From contig JACKNX010000012.1 in the NCBI GenBank assembly GCA_024234635.1, forward strand, positions 1-64,000: a stretch of 64,000 bases of DNA, written 5' to 3'. Shown piece by piece: positions 33,837 to 43,172 of the stretch. Position numbers and translations under genes: made by a program. Origin of the DNA: Pseudomonadales bacterium. GTDB lineage: Bacteria; Pseudomonadota; Gammaproteobacteria; Pseudomonadales; Azotimanducaceae. How positions within the stretch are numbered: the stretch's first letter is position 1; each line of letters opens with the position of its first letter. Below the pieces are notes generated by a model. It was not told the DNA's origin. It saw nothing but the letters and a program-made list of their open reading frames with translations, and ran no database searches.

Positions 33837-34627
33837 TCCGGATCCGGTTGCGTCCTTGGCCGCACGATTCCCCAACGGGAATCGCGCACGCTGTCCAGCA
33901 GCACGGCGACCGCGGGAAACTCGCGCGCCAACCGGTCGATCTGCGCCTGCGCGTCCGATGCCGTGAGACCGGACCGGTACAGCAGCCGATGCGCATCCTT
34001 GACCGCCTGCAGCACAGCCTTGTCAAACCCTCGGCGACGCATGCCTTCCAGGTTGAGACCGATCACGTTGGCAGGATTGCCCGCCACCGTCATGTAGGCA
34101 GGCACATCCTTTATGACGAGACTCATGGCGGCGATGTGCGCATGCGCGCCCACACGCCGGAACTGCGCAACCCCGGAATAGCCGCCGAAATTGGCATGTT
34201 CGCCAACGATCACATGGCCGGCGATGGAAGCATTGTTCGCCATGATCACGTGGTCACCGACCACGCAGTCGTGCCCTACGTGTACGTACGCCATCAGCAG
34301 GCAGTGATTGCCGATGATCGTGCGACCCTGGTCCTGGACAAGTCCCCGGTGGATCGTGACACCTTCCCGGATGACGTTGTTGTCACCAATCTCAAGCCAC
34401 GTGGGCTCCCCGCCATACGCAAGCGCCGGCGTGTCTTCCCCGACCGTTGCGAACTGGTATATGCGGTTGTTGCGGCCGATGCGGGTTGGTCCCTTGAGCA
34501 CTACATGGGAGGCGATGTGGGTACCGTCGCCTATCTCGACGTCAGCGCCCACGATCGTCCAGGGACCAATCTCCACGTTGTTGCCAATCCGCGCCCGCGG
34601 ATCGATGATGGCGCGACCGTCGATCAT
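33833..34627 (-). CDS. lpxA: UDP-N-acetylglucosamine acyltransferase
   Basis: This 264-residue protein catalyses the first lipid A step, O-acylation of UDP-GlcNAc. Left-handed beta-helix hexapeptide repeats begin at once (IIDPRARIGNNVEIGPWTIV). The catalytic histidine region AYVHVGHDCVVGDHVIMANN and FGGYSGVAQFRRVGAHA match LpxA. The C-terminal helical part begins near NVIGLNLEGMRRRGF. ATG 34627 overlaps the fabZ stop by 4 bp. Confidence 0.95.
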   Translation of the reverse strand: MIDGRAIIDPRARIGNNVEIGPWTIVGADVEIGDGTHIASHVVLKGPTRIGRNNRIYQFATVGEDTPALAYGGEPTWLEIGDNNVIREGVTIHRGLVQDQGRTIIGNHCLLMAYVHVGHDCVVGDHVIMANNASIAGHVIVGEHANFGGYSGVAQFRRVGAHAHIAAMSLVIKDVPAYMTVAGNPANVIGLNLEGMRRRGFDKAVLQAVKDAHRLLYRSGLTASDAQAQIDRLAREFPAVAVLLDSVRDSRWGIVRPRTQPDPE

Positions 34628-35082
34628 GCAGTGGTCTGAGTCTGAACGACGGTGACTTCGGTACTGCAGGCCAGCTGTTCGTCGACCCAGGCCTTGCACT
34701 CGAACTTCATGACACGGGAACGATCCGCCAGAATCCGGCTTTCAAGCGTCAGCCGGTCGCCAGGAATGACAGGCCGCTTGAAGCGGGTCTTTTCGATACC
34801 ACCAAGCAGGTACAGCGTACCGTCACCCGGCCTGGTTCCTTTGCTCTCGAAGGCCAGCACACCCGAAATCTGTGCCAGCGCCTCAACAATCAGGACACCC
34901 GGAAAAATCGGATGTTCCGGAAAATGTCCTGTAAAACACGGTTCATTGAAGGTGATGTTCTTGTAACCACGTACATACTCGCCTCGCGCCAGTTCAAGTA
35001 CGCGATCGACCAGCAGAAACGGGTAGCGATGCGGCAGGTATTGCATCACCTCATTGATGTTCATAACGCGTTCGTTGCTCAT
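34624..35082 (-). CDS. fabZ: 3-hydroxyacyl-ACP dehydratase FabZ
   Basis: This 152-residue hot-dog fold enzyme dehydrates 3-hydroxyacyl-ACP in fatty-acid elongation and so competes with LpxA and LpxD for hydroxymyristoyl-ACP. The catalytic His and Glu are in FTGHFPEHPIFPGVLIVEAL near residue 50; LPHRYPFLLVDRVLEL is the N-terminal signature. It lies between lpxD and lpxA, the conserved order, and overlaps lpxA by 4 bp. Confidence 0.96.
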   Translation of the reverse strand: MSNERVMNINEVMQYLPHRYPFLLVDRVLELARGEYVRGYKNITFNEPCFTGHFPEHPIFPGVLIVEALAQISGVLAFESKGTRPGDGTLYLLGGIEKTRFKRPVIPGDRLTLESRILADRSRVMKFECKAWVDEQLACSTEVTVVQTQTTA

Positions 35083-35196
35083 GAGATTCCCATGTTCGCC
35101 TGGACAGTTTGCCGGCCACTTCGTCGCACCGGAGTGTTCGGGCTGGCCCCCGAGGCGGGAAGCGCCATCGGCAGCAGCCTGCGTACAGGCCGATGC

Positions 35197-36234
35197 CTAT
35201 CGCCGACCTTCAGGCAGTCGTTTCTCCAGTGAACGCACCCGCTTCACCAGTTCATCCAGCCCGTGTAGCAGCAGAACGATGCGCTTCCAGCGCGTGTGGG
35301 TATTGTGCAGCATCGATCCCGAGTAGACACCGGGTTTGTCGATGGAGGTGGTGACGATGGTGGTTGCCGTCAGCGTCACGCCGTCGCACAGGGTCACCGG
35401 ATGCTCGCCGCCGACGCCGGAACCCCCCGCCAGGACACAGTGCCGTCCGATGGTGGTGCTTCCAGCGAGGCCCACACAACCACACAGCACGGAATGCGCG
35501 CCGATGCGGCAGTTGTGCCCGACCTGCACGAGATTGTCGATCTTTACGCCATCTTCGATGACTGTGTCTTCGATCGCGCCGCGATCGATCGTGGTGTTGC
35601 TGCCGATGGAAACGTCCTCGCCGATACGCACGCCGCCAAGTTGGGCAATGGCATGCAGGCGACCAGCGCCGTCCGGCGCAAATCCGAACCCATCTCCACC
35701 GAGTACCGCACCGGCATGTACAACGCTGCGCGCGCCCACGGAGACGTCGGAATAGAGGACGGCGTTGGGTCTGATTTCCACATCGTCACCGATCGTGCAG
35801 CGCTCGCCGATGCTGACGCCCGCATGCAACCTCACGCGGGCGCCTACGCGACTGCCGGCGCCGACGACAACATGCGGTCCGACACAGGCCGTTGGATCCA
35901 CCAGCGCATCCGCCGCGACTACCGCGGACGCATGGGCGCCGGCCGGCAGGCCGTCCTCAACCAGGAAGAGCTGGCTGACGCGGGCAAAAGCCAGATAGGG
36001 ATCGGCGACGATGAGCGCGTTTGTCGGGCACGCCGCCGCATCCGCTTCGCGCAGCAGAACGGCACCAGCCCGGGTGGCGGGCAACAGGCTGCGATAGCTT
36101 GCGGATGAGAGATGTGTCACTTCATCGGTGGTTGCGCTTGCCAGCGCGCCGACACCGCGGATACGACAACGCCCGTCCCCTACGAGACGGGCGTCAAGTC
36201 GCGCGGCCAGATCCTCGAGGGAATATGCCGCCAT
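35197..36234 (-). CDS. lpxD: UDP-3-O-acylglucosamine N-acyltransferase
   Basis: This 345-residue enzyme adds the second acyl chain in lipid A synthesis. An N-terminal uridine-binding domain (YSLEDLAARLDARLVGDG) is followed by hexapeptide repeats, with GDGFGFAPDGAGRLHAIAQLG near residue 174 and the catalytic histidine in IDNLVQVGHNCRIGAHSVL. The C-terminal helix (KRIVLLLHGLDELVKRVRSL) is present. It follows skp by 13 bp. A 114-bp gap before fabZ holds nothing I recognise. Confidence 0.95.
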   Translation of the reverse strand: MAAYSLEDLAARLDARLVGDGRCRIRGVGALASATTDEVTHLSSASYRSLLPATRAGAVLLREADAAACPTNALIVADPYLAFARVSQLFLVEDGLPAGAHASAVVAADALVDPTACVGPHVVVGAGSRVGARVRLHAGVSIGERCTIGDDVEIRPNAVLYSDVSVGARSVVHAGAVLGGDGFGFAPDGAGRLHAIAQLGGVRIGEDVSIGSNTTIDRGAIEDTVIEDGVKIDNLVQVGHNCRIGAHSVLCGCVGLAGSTTIGRHCVLAGGSGVGGEHPVTLCDGVTLTATTIVTTSIDKPGVYSGSMLHNTHTRWKRIVLLLHGLDELVKRVRSLEKRLPEGRR

Positions 36235-36247
36235 CGGCGGGAACGAA

Positions 36248-36766
36248 TCAGTTCCCCGCTTTCTGGTTCAGCTTCTCGGTGACCTTCTTTGTGATGTCGT
36301 GTTTCGGATTGACGTACAGGAAGCTCTGACGCTCGGCAACGATGTCATAACCTTCGAGGTCGATCAGGTCCTTGATGGCCGCCTGTACGCGCGGTCCCAT
36401 TTCGTTCAGCAGCTCGTCACGCCGATCCTGTGCCGCCTTCTGCAACTTGTTGACGATGAACTGCAGGTCGATCTGCTTGTCCTCGATGTCCTTCGCCGAC
36501 TTGCGCTTGTCCTCGGCGCTCATGACATCGGCATCCTTCTGCAGTTTCTCCTGCATGGCCTTCAGCTCTTCCTGCAGCTTCTTGGCTTCGTCCTGATCCT
36601 TCTGCAGATCCGCATTGGCCTTCTTCATGAAAGCAGCCCCGGCATCGGACTCGGCAATGGCCTGGATCGTGTTGATGATCGCAACCTTCAATTCCGCGTT
36701 CGCGGCGGGCGCCACGCCCAGCATGACGGTCACGAGAGCGGCCAACAGGGTCTGGTACATCTTCAT
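36248..36766 (-). CDS. skp: periplasmic chaperone Skp/OmpH
   Basis: This 172-residue protein is the trimeric periplasmic chaperone that carries unfolded outer-membrane proteins to the Bam complex. Residues 1-24 are a signal peptide ending PAANA. The rest is mostly charged coiled coil (DLQKDQDEAKKLQEELKAMQ) forming the tentacles, and VAIINTIQAIAES starts the body. The ATG 36766 gives a typical signal peptide. It lies downstream of bamA and upstream of lpxD, as in E. coli. Confidence 0.92.
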   Translation of the reverse strand: MKMYQTLLAALVTVMLGVAPAANAELKVAIINTIQAIAESDAGAAFMKKANADLQKDQDEAKKLQEELKAMQEKLQKDADVMSAEDKRKSAKDIEDKQIDLQFIVNKLQKAAQDRRDELLNEMGPRVQAAIKDLIDLEGYDIVAERQSFLYVNPKHDITKKVTEKLNQKAGN

Positions 36767-36951
36767 CTCTAGGAATCTCCCAAAATACGTTTGCACGGCT
36801 TGCGGCCGGCGCGCGGCGGCGAATTCTATCAGCTTACGGGAAAACTATCTGCGCAGGGCATGGCGGCCTCATCCGGGCGGAATGCCGGGACATCGACCCG
36901 TCCGCCAGCGCCAGCGCCGGGTCGGTCCGCCGACAATGTGGCGCAAGCCCA

Positions 36952-39333
36952 TCAGAACGACCGGCCCAGCTCGAACTGGAAGGATTCTTCCTTGTCGAAA
37001 TCGCCGGAATTGATGGGCTTGGCGATGCTGAAAGTCATGGGACCAAGTCCCGTCAGCCAGGTCACGCCAAAGCCGACGGAATAGCGCAGTTCACCCAGAT
37101 CCACATCGAAGCAGTTGCGGCTGTACGACGCGCAGTTGGTACTGAAGACGTTGCCACCATCGAAGAAGAACGCCGAGCGGAACTGGTTCGACTCCTTCAC
37201 CAGCGGTAGCGGGAAGATCAGCTCGGCCGCAAATTCCATGAGCACGTTGCCGCCGAACGGATCGCCATCGTCCCGGAAGTAGGACAGCGGCACCGGGTTG
37301 CCGTCGCGGTCGACGTCAGGTGGCGTGGAGCGCGGCCCCAGCGACGAGTTGCGATACCCGCGCACCGAGCCGAAACCGCCCGCGTAGAAGTGCTCGTAGA
37401 ACGGCAGCTCCTTGCTGCCGTAGGTGTCCGCATACCCGAGTTCACCACGCACTCTCAGCGTCCAGTCTCCCCACAAGCCAAAGTACTTTTCAGCCTGCGC
37501 ATTGATCTTGTAGAACTCCAGATCGCTCCCGGGCACGGCAAGTTCGAACTGCACAGTCTCGGAGTCGCCCCGGGTGGCGAACAGTCCCCGGTTGAGCGTG
37601 GAATGGCGCCAGCCGATATTCGCCTTCAGGTTGAGCGCCGTGGCGCCGTTCTCGCGGAGAAAGTCCTGGATTTCGCGTGCCGGGAAGCGCCCTTCCAGCA
37701 CCTTGGTGTATTCACCCTGCACACCGAAGTCGATCCGCTGGGTTTCGCCGATCGGAAAGCCGAAGTTCACACCCACACCCGCCGCATCCGTGCTGTACCG
37801 GGCAATGTTCCGCTCGTCAAAATCCAGGCGGCGCACGAACACGTTGAAACCACGGCTGATGCCATCCAGCGTGAAATACGGGTTGAAATAGCTGAAATTG
37901 GCGGCCTTCTGATACTTTGACGAACTGACGCCGACACCCAGCTGGTTGCCGGTGCCGAAGACATTGTTCTGCTGGTAGTTGGCGCCGAGGATCAGGCCCA
38001 CGTCCTGTGCATAGCCCAGGGTCGCCGAAATGGAGCCGGATGGCTGCTCTTCGACGGTGAAATTGACGTCCACTTCGTCGTCACTGCCCGGAACCTGTGG
38101 CGTCTCCACGGTGACATTGGCGAAATACCCCAGTCGCTCGAGCCGCACCTTGGAAAGATCGATCTGCGCGGTGGACGCCCATCCACCTTCCATCTGGCGC
38201 ATCTCCCGGCGCATGACTTCATCCTGGGTCACGCGATTACCGGTGAAGCCGATGCGGCGCACATACGCCCGATGCCCTGCGTCGACCATGAACTCCACGT
38301 CAACCGTGCCGTCGTCATTGATCCGCGGTACCCCGCTGGCGGTGCCGAAGGTGAATCCCGAGTTGCCGAGCGCGTTGGTGATCAGTTCCTCGGTGGCGGT
38401 CACCCTGGCCTGGGAAAACACCTCACCTTCGCTCACCAGGAACAGCGGCCGGATCTCTTCTGGCTTCACATCACCGAGTTCACCGATGAGCCCCACCTTG
38501 CTGATCTTGTAGATACCGCCTTCCGACAGGTTGATGGTGATGTACACGTCGCGCTTGTCCGGCGTGATGCTCACCTGCGTGGATTTGATCTCGAAGGCTA
38601 CATGGCCGCGGTCCTTGTAGTACGACTCGAGCTTTTCCAGATCGCCCTGGAATTTTTCACGCGCGTACTTGTCATCGTTGCGGTAGAAGGAGAATAGGCT
38701 CGGCTCCTTGAGTTCGAACTCCTCGCGCAGTTTCTCGTCGCCATACTGTTCGTTGCCGACGATGTTGATGTGCTTGATGCCCGAGCCCTTGCCTTCCACG
38801 ATATCAATGGACACATTCACGCGGTTGCGCGGCAGTTCCTCCACCTTGGTATCGATCGTCGCCCCGTAACGTCCCTGGGACACGTACTGCCGCTGCAGTT
38901 CCAGCCCTACCCTTTCCAGCGTCGCTTGCTGGAATATCTCCCCTTCCCTCAAGCCCTGCTCACCCAGGCCTTTCAGCAGGGCTTCGGTTTTGATGGCCTT
39001 GTTGCCATCAATCTTGATGGACTCGATGGCCGGCCGCTCGGAAACGGTGATGATCAGCACGCCGCCGTCGCGTGCCATGCGGATGTCCTTGAAGTAGCCG
39101 GAACGGAACAGCACCCGCATGAGTTGTCGCGTGGACTGGGTATCGATCGTATCGCCCACGTTCACCGGCAGGAGATTGAACACCGTTCCGGACGACACCC
39201 GTTGCAGCCCCTGCAGACGGATATCCGAAATGGTGAAGACCTCCGCCCTGACCGCCGTCGAGGCGAACACGCACATTACGATGCCAATCAGCAGTGCGGC
39301 GGAGCCCGCCCTGCGCATCAGAGAATCAACCAC
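36952..39333 (-). CDS. bamA: outer-membrane assembly factor BamA
   Basis: This 793-residue protein inserts beta-barrel proteins into the outer membrane. A signal peptide ends STAVRA near residue 30, followed by five POTRA domains (about residues 31-430; ISDIRLQGLQRVSSGTVFN starts the first) and a 16-strand barrel with the lid-lock sequence GGFGSVRGYRNSSLGPR near residue 670. It ends in the terminal aromatic FELGRSF required for assembly. GTG 39333, with AAGGA upstream, is the probable start and overlaps rseP by 8 bp. Confidence 0.97.
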   Translation of the reverse strand: MVDSLMRRAGSAALLIGIVMCVFASTAVRAEVFTISDIRLQGLQRVSSGTVFNLLPVNVGDTIDTQSTRQLMRVLFRSGYFKDIRMARDGGVLIITVSERPAIESIKIDGNKAIKTEALLKGLGEQGLREGEIFQQATLERVGLELQRQYVSQGRYGATIDTKVEELPRNRVNVSIDIVEGKGSGIKHINIVGNEQYGDEKLREEFELKEPSLFSFYRNDDKYAREKFQGDLEKLESYYKDRGHVAFEIKSTQVSITPDKRDVYITINLSEGGIYKISKVGLIGELGDVKPEEIRPLFLVSEGEVFSQARVTATEELITNALGNSGFTFGTASGVPRINDDGTVDVEFMVDAGHRAYVRRIGFTGNRVTQDEVMRREMRQMEGGWASTAQIDLSKVRLERLGYFANVTVETPQVPGSDDEVDVNFTVEEQPSGSISATLGYAQDVGLILGANYQQNNVFGTGNQLGVGVSSSKYQKAANFSYFNPYFTLDGISRGFNVFVRRLDFDERNIARYSTDAAGVGVNFGFPIGETQRIDFGVQGEYTKVLEGRFPAREIQDFLRENGATALNLKANIGWRHSTLNRGLFATRGDSETVQFELAVPGSDLEFYKINAQAEKYFGLWGDWTLRVRGELGYADTYGSKELPFYEHFYAGGFGSVRGYRNSSLGPRSTPPDVDRDGNPVPLSYFRDDGDPFGGNVLMEFAAELIFPLPLVKESNQFRSAFFFDGGNVFSTNCASYSRNCFDVDLGELRYSVGFGVTWLTGLGPMTFSIAKPINSGDFDKEESFQFELGRSF

Positions 39334-40669
39334 TAAGAATCCTTGAAAAGTCGTTGAACAGGGCCAGCATCATCAATCCACCGACGATGACCACCCCAAA
39401 CTGCAGGCCCAGCGCCTGAACGCGCTCGGAAAGCGGCTTCCCGCGGACCCACTCGGCCCCGGCAAAAATGACGTGACCGCCATCCAGTACCGGTATCGGC
39501 AGGAGATTGAGAATGCCGAGACTGATGCTGAGCGCAGCGATGACGCCAACAAAATACCGCCAGCCCGCACGCGCCGAGTCGCCGGCCACCTTGGAAATGG
39601 TGATCGGCCCGCTCAGATTTGCGGTTGATACCTTCCCCGTGAGCATCTTCTTGAGCAGTCCAAGCGTGGAGGCAACCGTTCCCCAGGTGGAAGCAAACGC
39701 TTCCGGGACAGCGGCAAGTGGTCCCGACTCGACAACATTCACCACCGGCCCGATACCAAGGACCCGTCGTTCGCCGTCTTCCATGGTGCGCAGTTCCGCG
39801 CGCACCAGAATGTCCATCACGGCACCGCCGCGAGCCACGGTGATTGCCACCGGTGCGTCGCCGAGACCGCCCACCACTTTCTGCAGGGCACGCCAGTCCG
39901 CTATCGGCTGACCGTCGATGCGCTCTACCCGATCCCACAGCCGCAGACCCGCCCGCTCCGCCGGCGAACCCGGCTCCAGCATGCCGATTACCGCCGGCTG
40001 GAATGGCTGGATGCCCAGGGATCCGAAAATATCGGGATCGGACACGCCGCGCTGCCAGTCCGAAACTTCTACCCCAACATCACGCAGACGGTCGGCACCG
40101 GGCTCCCGCAAACCGAACACAATTTCGCCGCTGTCACCCAGGCGCGAGGCGAGTGCCAGAGTGACCTCCTGCCAGGAGCGCGTGGGTGCGCCATCGATAC
40201 TGGCTATCTCCATCCCGGCGACCGGCGTCTCGCCAGCAACCGCAGCCAGCGGCGACCCCTCGCCCGGAACGCCAAGCACCGGCATCAGCGTGGTGGAACC
40301 AGCCACGGCGAGCACCCAGTAGGCCACCACGGCGAGGACAAAATTGGCGCCGGGACCGCCCAGCGCAATGGCGATACGCCACCTGGGATGCAGGGTTCCG
40401 AACGGGACGTCAGTCGGCGTCACCCGGTCCTGATAGTCCGGATCGCGTTCATCCAGCATGCGCACGTAACCGCCCAGCGGAATGGCCGCCACGACCCACT
40501 CGGTGCCGCGGCGATCCATGCGTTTCCAGATTGGCCGGCCAAAGCCCACGGCGAATTTCAGAATGCGCACGCCCGACCACCGCGCCACCCAGTAGTGGCC
40601 CAGTTCGTGAACGGTGATCAGCACACCCAGTGTGACAAGAAACGCAAGTAGGTAGTGGGCTATCGTCAT
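39326..40669 (-). CDS. rseP: site-2 protease RseP
   Basis: This 447-residue membrane zinc protease cleaves the anti-sigma factor RseA and remnant signal peptides. The HExxH motif is in LITVHELGHYWVARWSGV near residue 20 and the LDG motif in LLPIPVLDGGHVIFAG near residue 395; two tandem PDZ domains lie between (second at MLEPGSPAERAGLRLWDRV near residue 230). Transmembrane segments are at both ends. It overlaps bamA. dxr, which usually lies between it and cdsA, is absent. Confidence 0.95.
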   Translation of the reverse strand: MTIAHYLLAFLVTLGVLITVHELGHYWVARWSGVRILKFAVGFGRPIWKRMDRRGTEWVVAAIPLGGYVRMLDERDPDYQDRVTPTDVPFGTLHPRWRIAIALGGPGANFVLAVVAYWVLAVAGSTTLMPVLGVPGEGSPLAAVAGETPVAGMEIASIDGAPTRSWQEVTLALASRLGDSGEIVFGLREPGADRLRDVGVEVSDWQRGVSDPDIFGSLGIQPFQPAVIGMLEPGSPAERAGLRLWDRVERIDGQPIADWRALQKVVGGLGDAPVAITVARGGAVMDILVRAELRTMEDGERRVLGIGPVVNVVESGPLAAVPEAFASTWGTVASTLGLLKKMLTGKVSTANLSGPITISKVAGDSARAGWRYFVGVIAALSISLGILNLLPIPVLDGGHVIFAGAEWVRGKPLSERVQALGLQFGVVIVGGLMMLALFNDFSRILSG

Positions 40670-40834
40670 CGGCGCGCGGACTCCTGTGATCGTCGGCGAC
40701 GGGCCCGGGCAAACGCCCCCCTACCCTTCGTCTTCGCCGCTAGCTTGGTTGGCACCGCTGAACCGTTCCTGAATTCGACGGCCGGCATCATACCGGATAT
40801 TGGTTGGCCGACTAGCTTGGAAATGGATGGCACG
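40670..40834. other. 165-bp spacer at the usual site of dxr
   Basis: No coding sequence was found. CTAGCTTGG is repeated at 40740-40748 and 40812-40820, and TTGGTTGGC at 40745-40753 and 40800-40808. These could be traces of a rearrangement or chance. Confidence 0.5.
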
Positions 40835-41638
40835 TCACCGGAGGACCGGAAACGAGATCAGCAGAAGTGCCAGCGCCGGCATCACCGCCAGGACGGAATC
40901 CATCCGGTCCAGGATTCCGCCATGGCCCGGCAGCAGGTGTCCGGAATCCTTGACCCCCGAAACGCGCTTGAGCAGGCTTTCGAACAGGTCTCCGAATACC
41001 GATACCACCACCAGGGCGCACAAGCAGAGCAACCATGCCCCGTCGAAGCTGCCCGCCGCGGCCAGGGCGCCACCGCAGACGACCAGCGCCAGCAACAGCC
41101 CACCGATTGCCCCTTCCCAGGTTTTGCCCGGGCTGACACCCGGCGCCAGCTTGCGCCGCCCGAAGGCTCGACCGGCGAAATAGGCGCCAATGTCAGCCGC
41201 CCAGCACACCAGCAGACCGAAAAGCACCCAGTGCGCGCCACCGGGCTGCATGTGCAGTACCACCAGCGCGACCAGCACGCCTGGCAGGAACACCAGGCCA
41301 AGCGCTCCCGCCACGAGTGGCCTGGCAACCCACCGGCCACTGGCGGGAAAGGTCAGTACGGCGACAATGGCCACGCCCCAGCCCAGGACCGTAAGTTGCA
41401 GCCAGGCGTTCATCCAGTCCGGCAGCACCAGGAGCACGACCACAATCAGCGAGCAGGCGGCGATGAAGGCCACGCGCGCCGGGGTCGACCCACAGCGGGC
41501 AAGGGGTGCCCATTCCCAGGCGCCGGCCGCCATGAAAACCCAGAATACGCCGGCAAACGCGAGCGACGGCAGCAGATAAATGGCGGCGATGACCACCGGA
41601 GCGAGAATCAAGGCGGTGATGATGCGGGTTCGCAGCAT
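40835..41638 (-). CDS. cdsA: phosphatidate cytidylyltransferase
   Basis: This 267-residue integral membrane enzyme makes CDP-diacylglycerol for phospholipid synthesis. It starts MLRTRIITALILAPVV and has the family signature near the C terminus, SVFGDLFESLLKRVSGVKDSG followed by LLPGHGGILDRMDSV. Several hydrophobic segments precede it. ATG 41638 is preferred to an in-frame TTG two codons earlier. It lies 77 bp downstream of uppS. Confidence 0.95.
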   Translation of the reverse strand: MLRTRIITALILAPVVIAAIYLLPSLAFAGVFWVFMAAGAWEWAPLARCGSTPARVAFIAACSLIVVVLLVLPDWMNAWLQLTVLGWGVAIVAVLTFPASGRWVARPLVAGALGLVFLPGVLVALVVLHMQPGGAHWVLFGLLVCWAADIGAYFAGRAFGRRKLAPGVSPGKTWEGAIGGLLLALVVCGGALAAAGSFDGAWLLCLCALVVVSVFGDLFESLLKRVSGVKDSGHLLPGHGGILDRMDSVLAVMPALALLLISFPVLR

Positions 41639-41715
41639 CGTCAAACGCCGTCCGGGTGGCGCGCGTGGCGGGCATACATCCGGTACGTGACCGGCGCCAT
41701 CACGCTCGGCTCATG

Positions 41716-42480
41716 TCAGGGTCGGCGACCAAAACGACGTTGACGTTCTGTGAAACTGGCCAGGGCGCGCTGCAGTTGTACGTCATCGAAATCGGGGAAG
41801 AAGACATCCGTGAAATAGAATTCCGTGTAGGCGAAATCCCATAGCAGGAAATTGCTGATGCGCTGATCGCCACCGGTGCGGATGCACAGGTCGGGCGGTG
41901 GCACGTCGCCGAGCGACAGGTAACGGGAAAACACCGCTTCATCCATCGATTCGAGCGCCACTGAATCCAGGCGCCCGGATGCAACATCCCGGGCCAACTG
42001 CCGCGCAGCCTGCAGGATGTCCCAGCGACCGCCGAAGTTGGCCGCGATATTGAGGCACATGGCCGTGTTATGGCGTGTCAGTGCTTCAGCGCGTTCCATG
42101 TGCCCCTGCAGGTCCGGAGAAAAACGCGACCGGTCGCCGATGACGGACAGCCGCACCCCGCGCTCGTGCAACTGGTCGACGTCGTTTTCGAGCATGCCGC
42201 GCATGAGGTCCATCAGCAGGCTGACCTCACGGCGGGGACGCGCCCAGTTTTCGGTACTGAACGCAAACAGTGTCAGACAGGTGATGCCGGCATCCGCGCA
42301 GGCTTCGGCCAGCGGCGCGACGTTGCGCGCTCCGGCACGGTGGCCAGCCGCCTTGGGCAGGTGGCGCGCCTTCGCCCAGCGATGGTTGCCGTCCATGATG
42401 ATGGCAAGATGCTGCACGCCGTGATCGGGTTTGTCCGCCGACGAGGCGAGATAGAGGGGTCTCGACTGAATCTCTGACAT
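41716..42480 (-). CDS. uppS: undecaprenyl diphosphate synthase
   Basis: This 254-residue cis-prenyltransferase makes the C55 lipid carrier for peptidoglycan and lipopolysaccharide. LAIIMDGNHRWAKARHLP carries the catalytic Asp near residue 28; LTLFAFSTENWARPRREV and DLCIRTGGDQRISNFLLWD are conserved. The ATG at 42480 gives the usual length; the open frame runs 35 codons further upstream without a supported start. Its C5 precursor genes dxr, ispD and ispF are missing from their usual nearby positions. Confidence 0.95.
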   Translation of the reverse strand: MSEIQSRPLYLASSADKPDHGVQHLAIIMDGNHRWAKARHLPKAAGHRAGARNVAPLAEACADAGITCLTLFAFSTENWARPRREVSLLMDLMRGMLENDVDQLHERGVRLSVIGDRSRFSPDLQGHMERAEALTRHNTAMCLNIAANFGGRWDILQAARQLARDVASGRLDSVALESMDEAVFSRYLSLGDVPPPDLCIRTGGDQRISNFLLWDFAYTEFYFTDVFFPDFDDVQLQRALASFTERQRRFGRRP

Positions 42481-42614
42481 GAACGCTACCGGCTGTCCTG
42501 TTCCGCTTGCCCCACGACTATGGCATGGGGTTACGACAAATTCGACTGAGCTCCCCTGAATTGTGATCCCGTTCCGATTTGCCACCCGTACGAGCTATCG
42601 CGGGCAGCATTGCC

Positions 42615-43172
42615 TCAGATGGCCAGAAGGTCACTTTCCTTGTTACCCAGTTCCTTGTCCACCTCACCGATGTAACGATCTGTAAGTGCCTGCAGTTTCT
42701 CTTCCGCGCGCCGGCCTTCGTCCTCCGGCGCCATCTTTTCCTTTACCGCGTCCCGGATATCCGACATCGCGTCCCGGCGAATGTTGCGCACCGCGACGCG
42801 CGCCTGTTCGGCCTCGTGGCGCGCCTGCTTGACCAGATCCTTGCGGTTCTGCTCCGTCAGCGGCGGCAACGGAAGTCGCACGACGTCATTGGAGGTCGAA
42901 GGCGTGATTCCCACGTCGCTTTTGAGAATCGCCTTCTCGATCTGCGGCAGGAGTTTCTTTTCCCACGGCGAAATGGCCAGTGTGCGGGCGTCCTCGACGT
43001 TGATCGACGCCAGCTGGTTGAGCGGCGTCTCCACGCCGTAATACTCGACGGTGATGCCGTCGAGAATGCGGGGATTGGCTCGCCCCGTGCGAATCTTGGC
43101 AAACGCGGCGCTCAGCGATTCGAGCGACTTGCCCATCCGCTCCTCCGCGTCCTGGTGGATGTCATCGAGCAT
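42615..43172 (-). CDS. frr: ribosome recycling factor
   Basis: This 185-residue protein splits post-termination ribosomes together with EF-G. FAKIRTGRANPRILDGITVEYYG near the N terminus contains the core RTGRA motif, and RVAVRNIRRDAMSDIRDA near residue 130 belongs to the long helix. The start at ATG 43172 overlaps pyrH by 11 bp. The rpsB-tsf-pyrH-frr order is the standard one. Confidence 0.97.
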   Translation of the reverse strand: MLDDIHQDAEERMGKSLESLSAAFAKIRTGRANPRILDGITVEYYGVETPLNQLASINVEDARTLAISPWEKKLLPQIEKAILKSDVGITPSTSNDVVRLPLPPLTEQNRKDLVKQARHEAEQARVAVRNIRRDAMSDIRDAVKEKMAPEDEGRRAEEKLQALTDRYIGEVDKELGNKESDLLAI

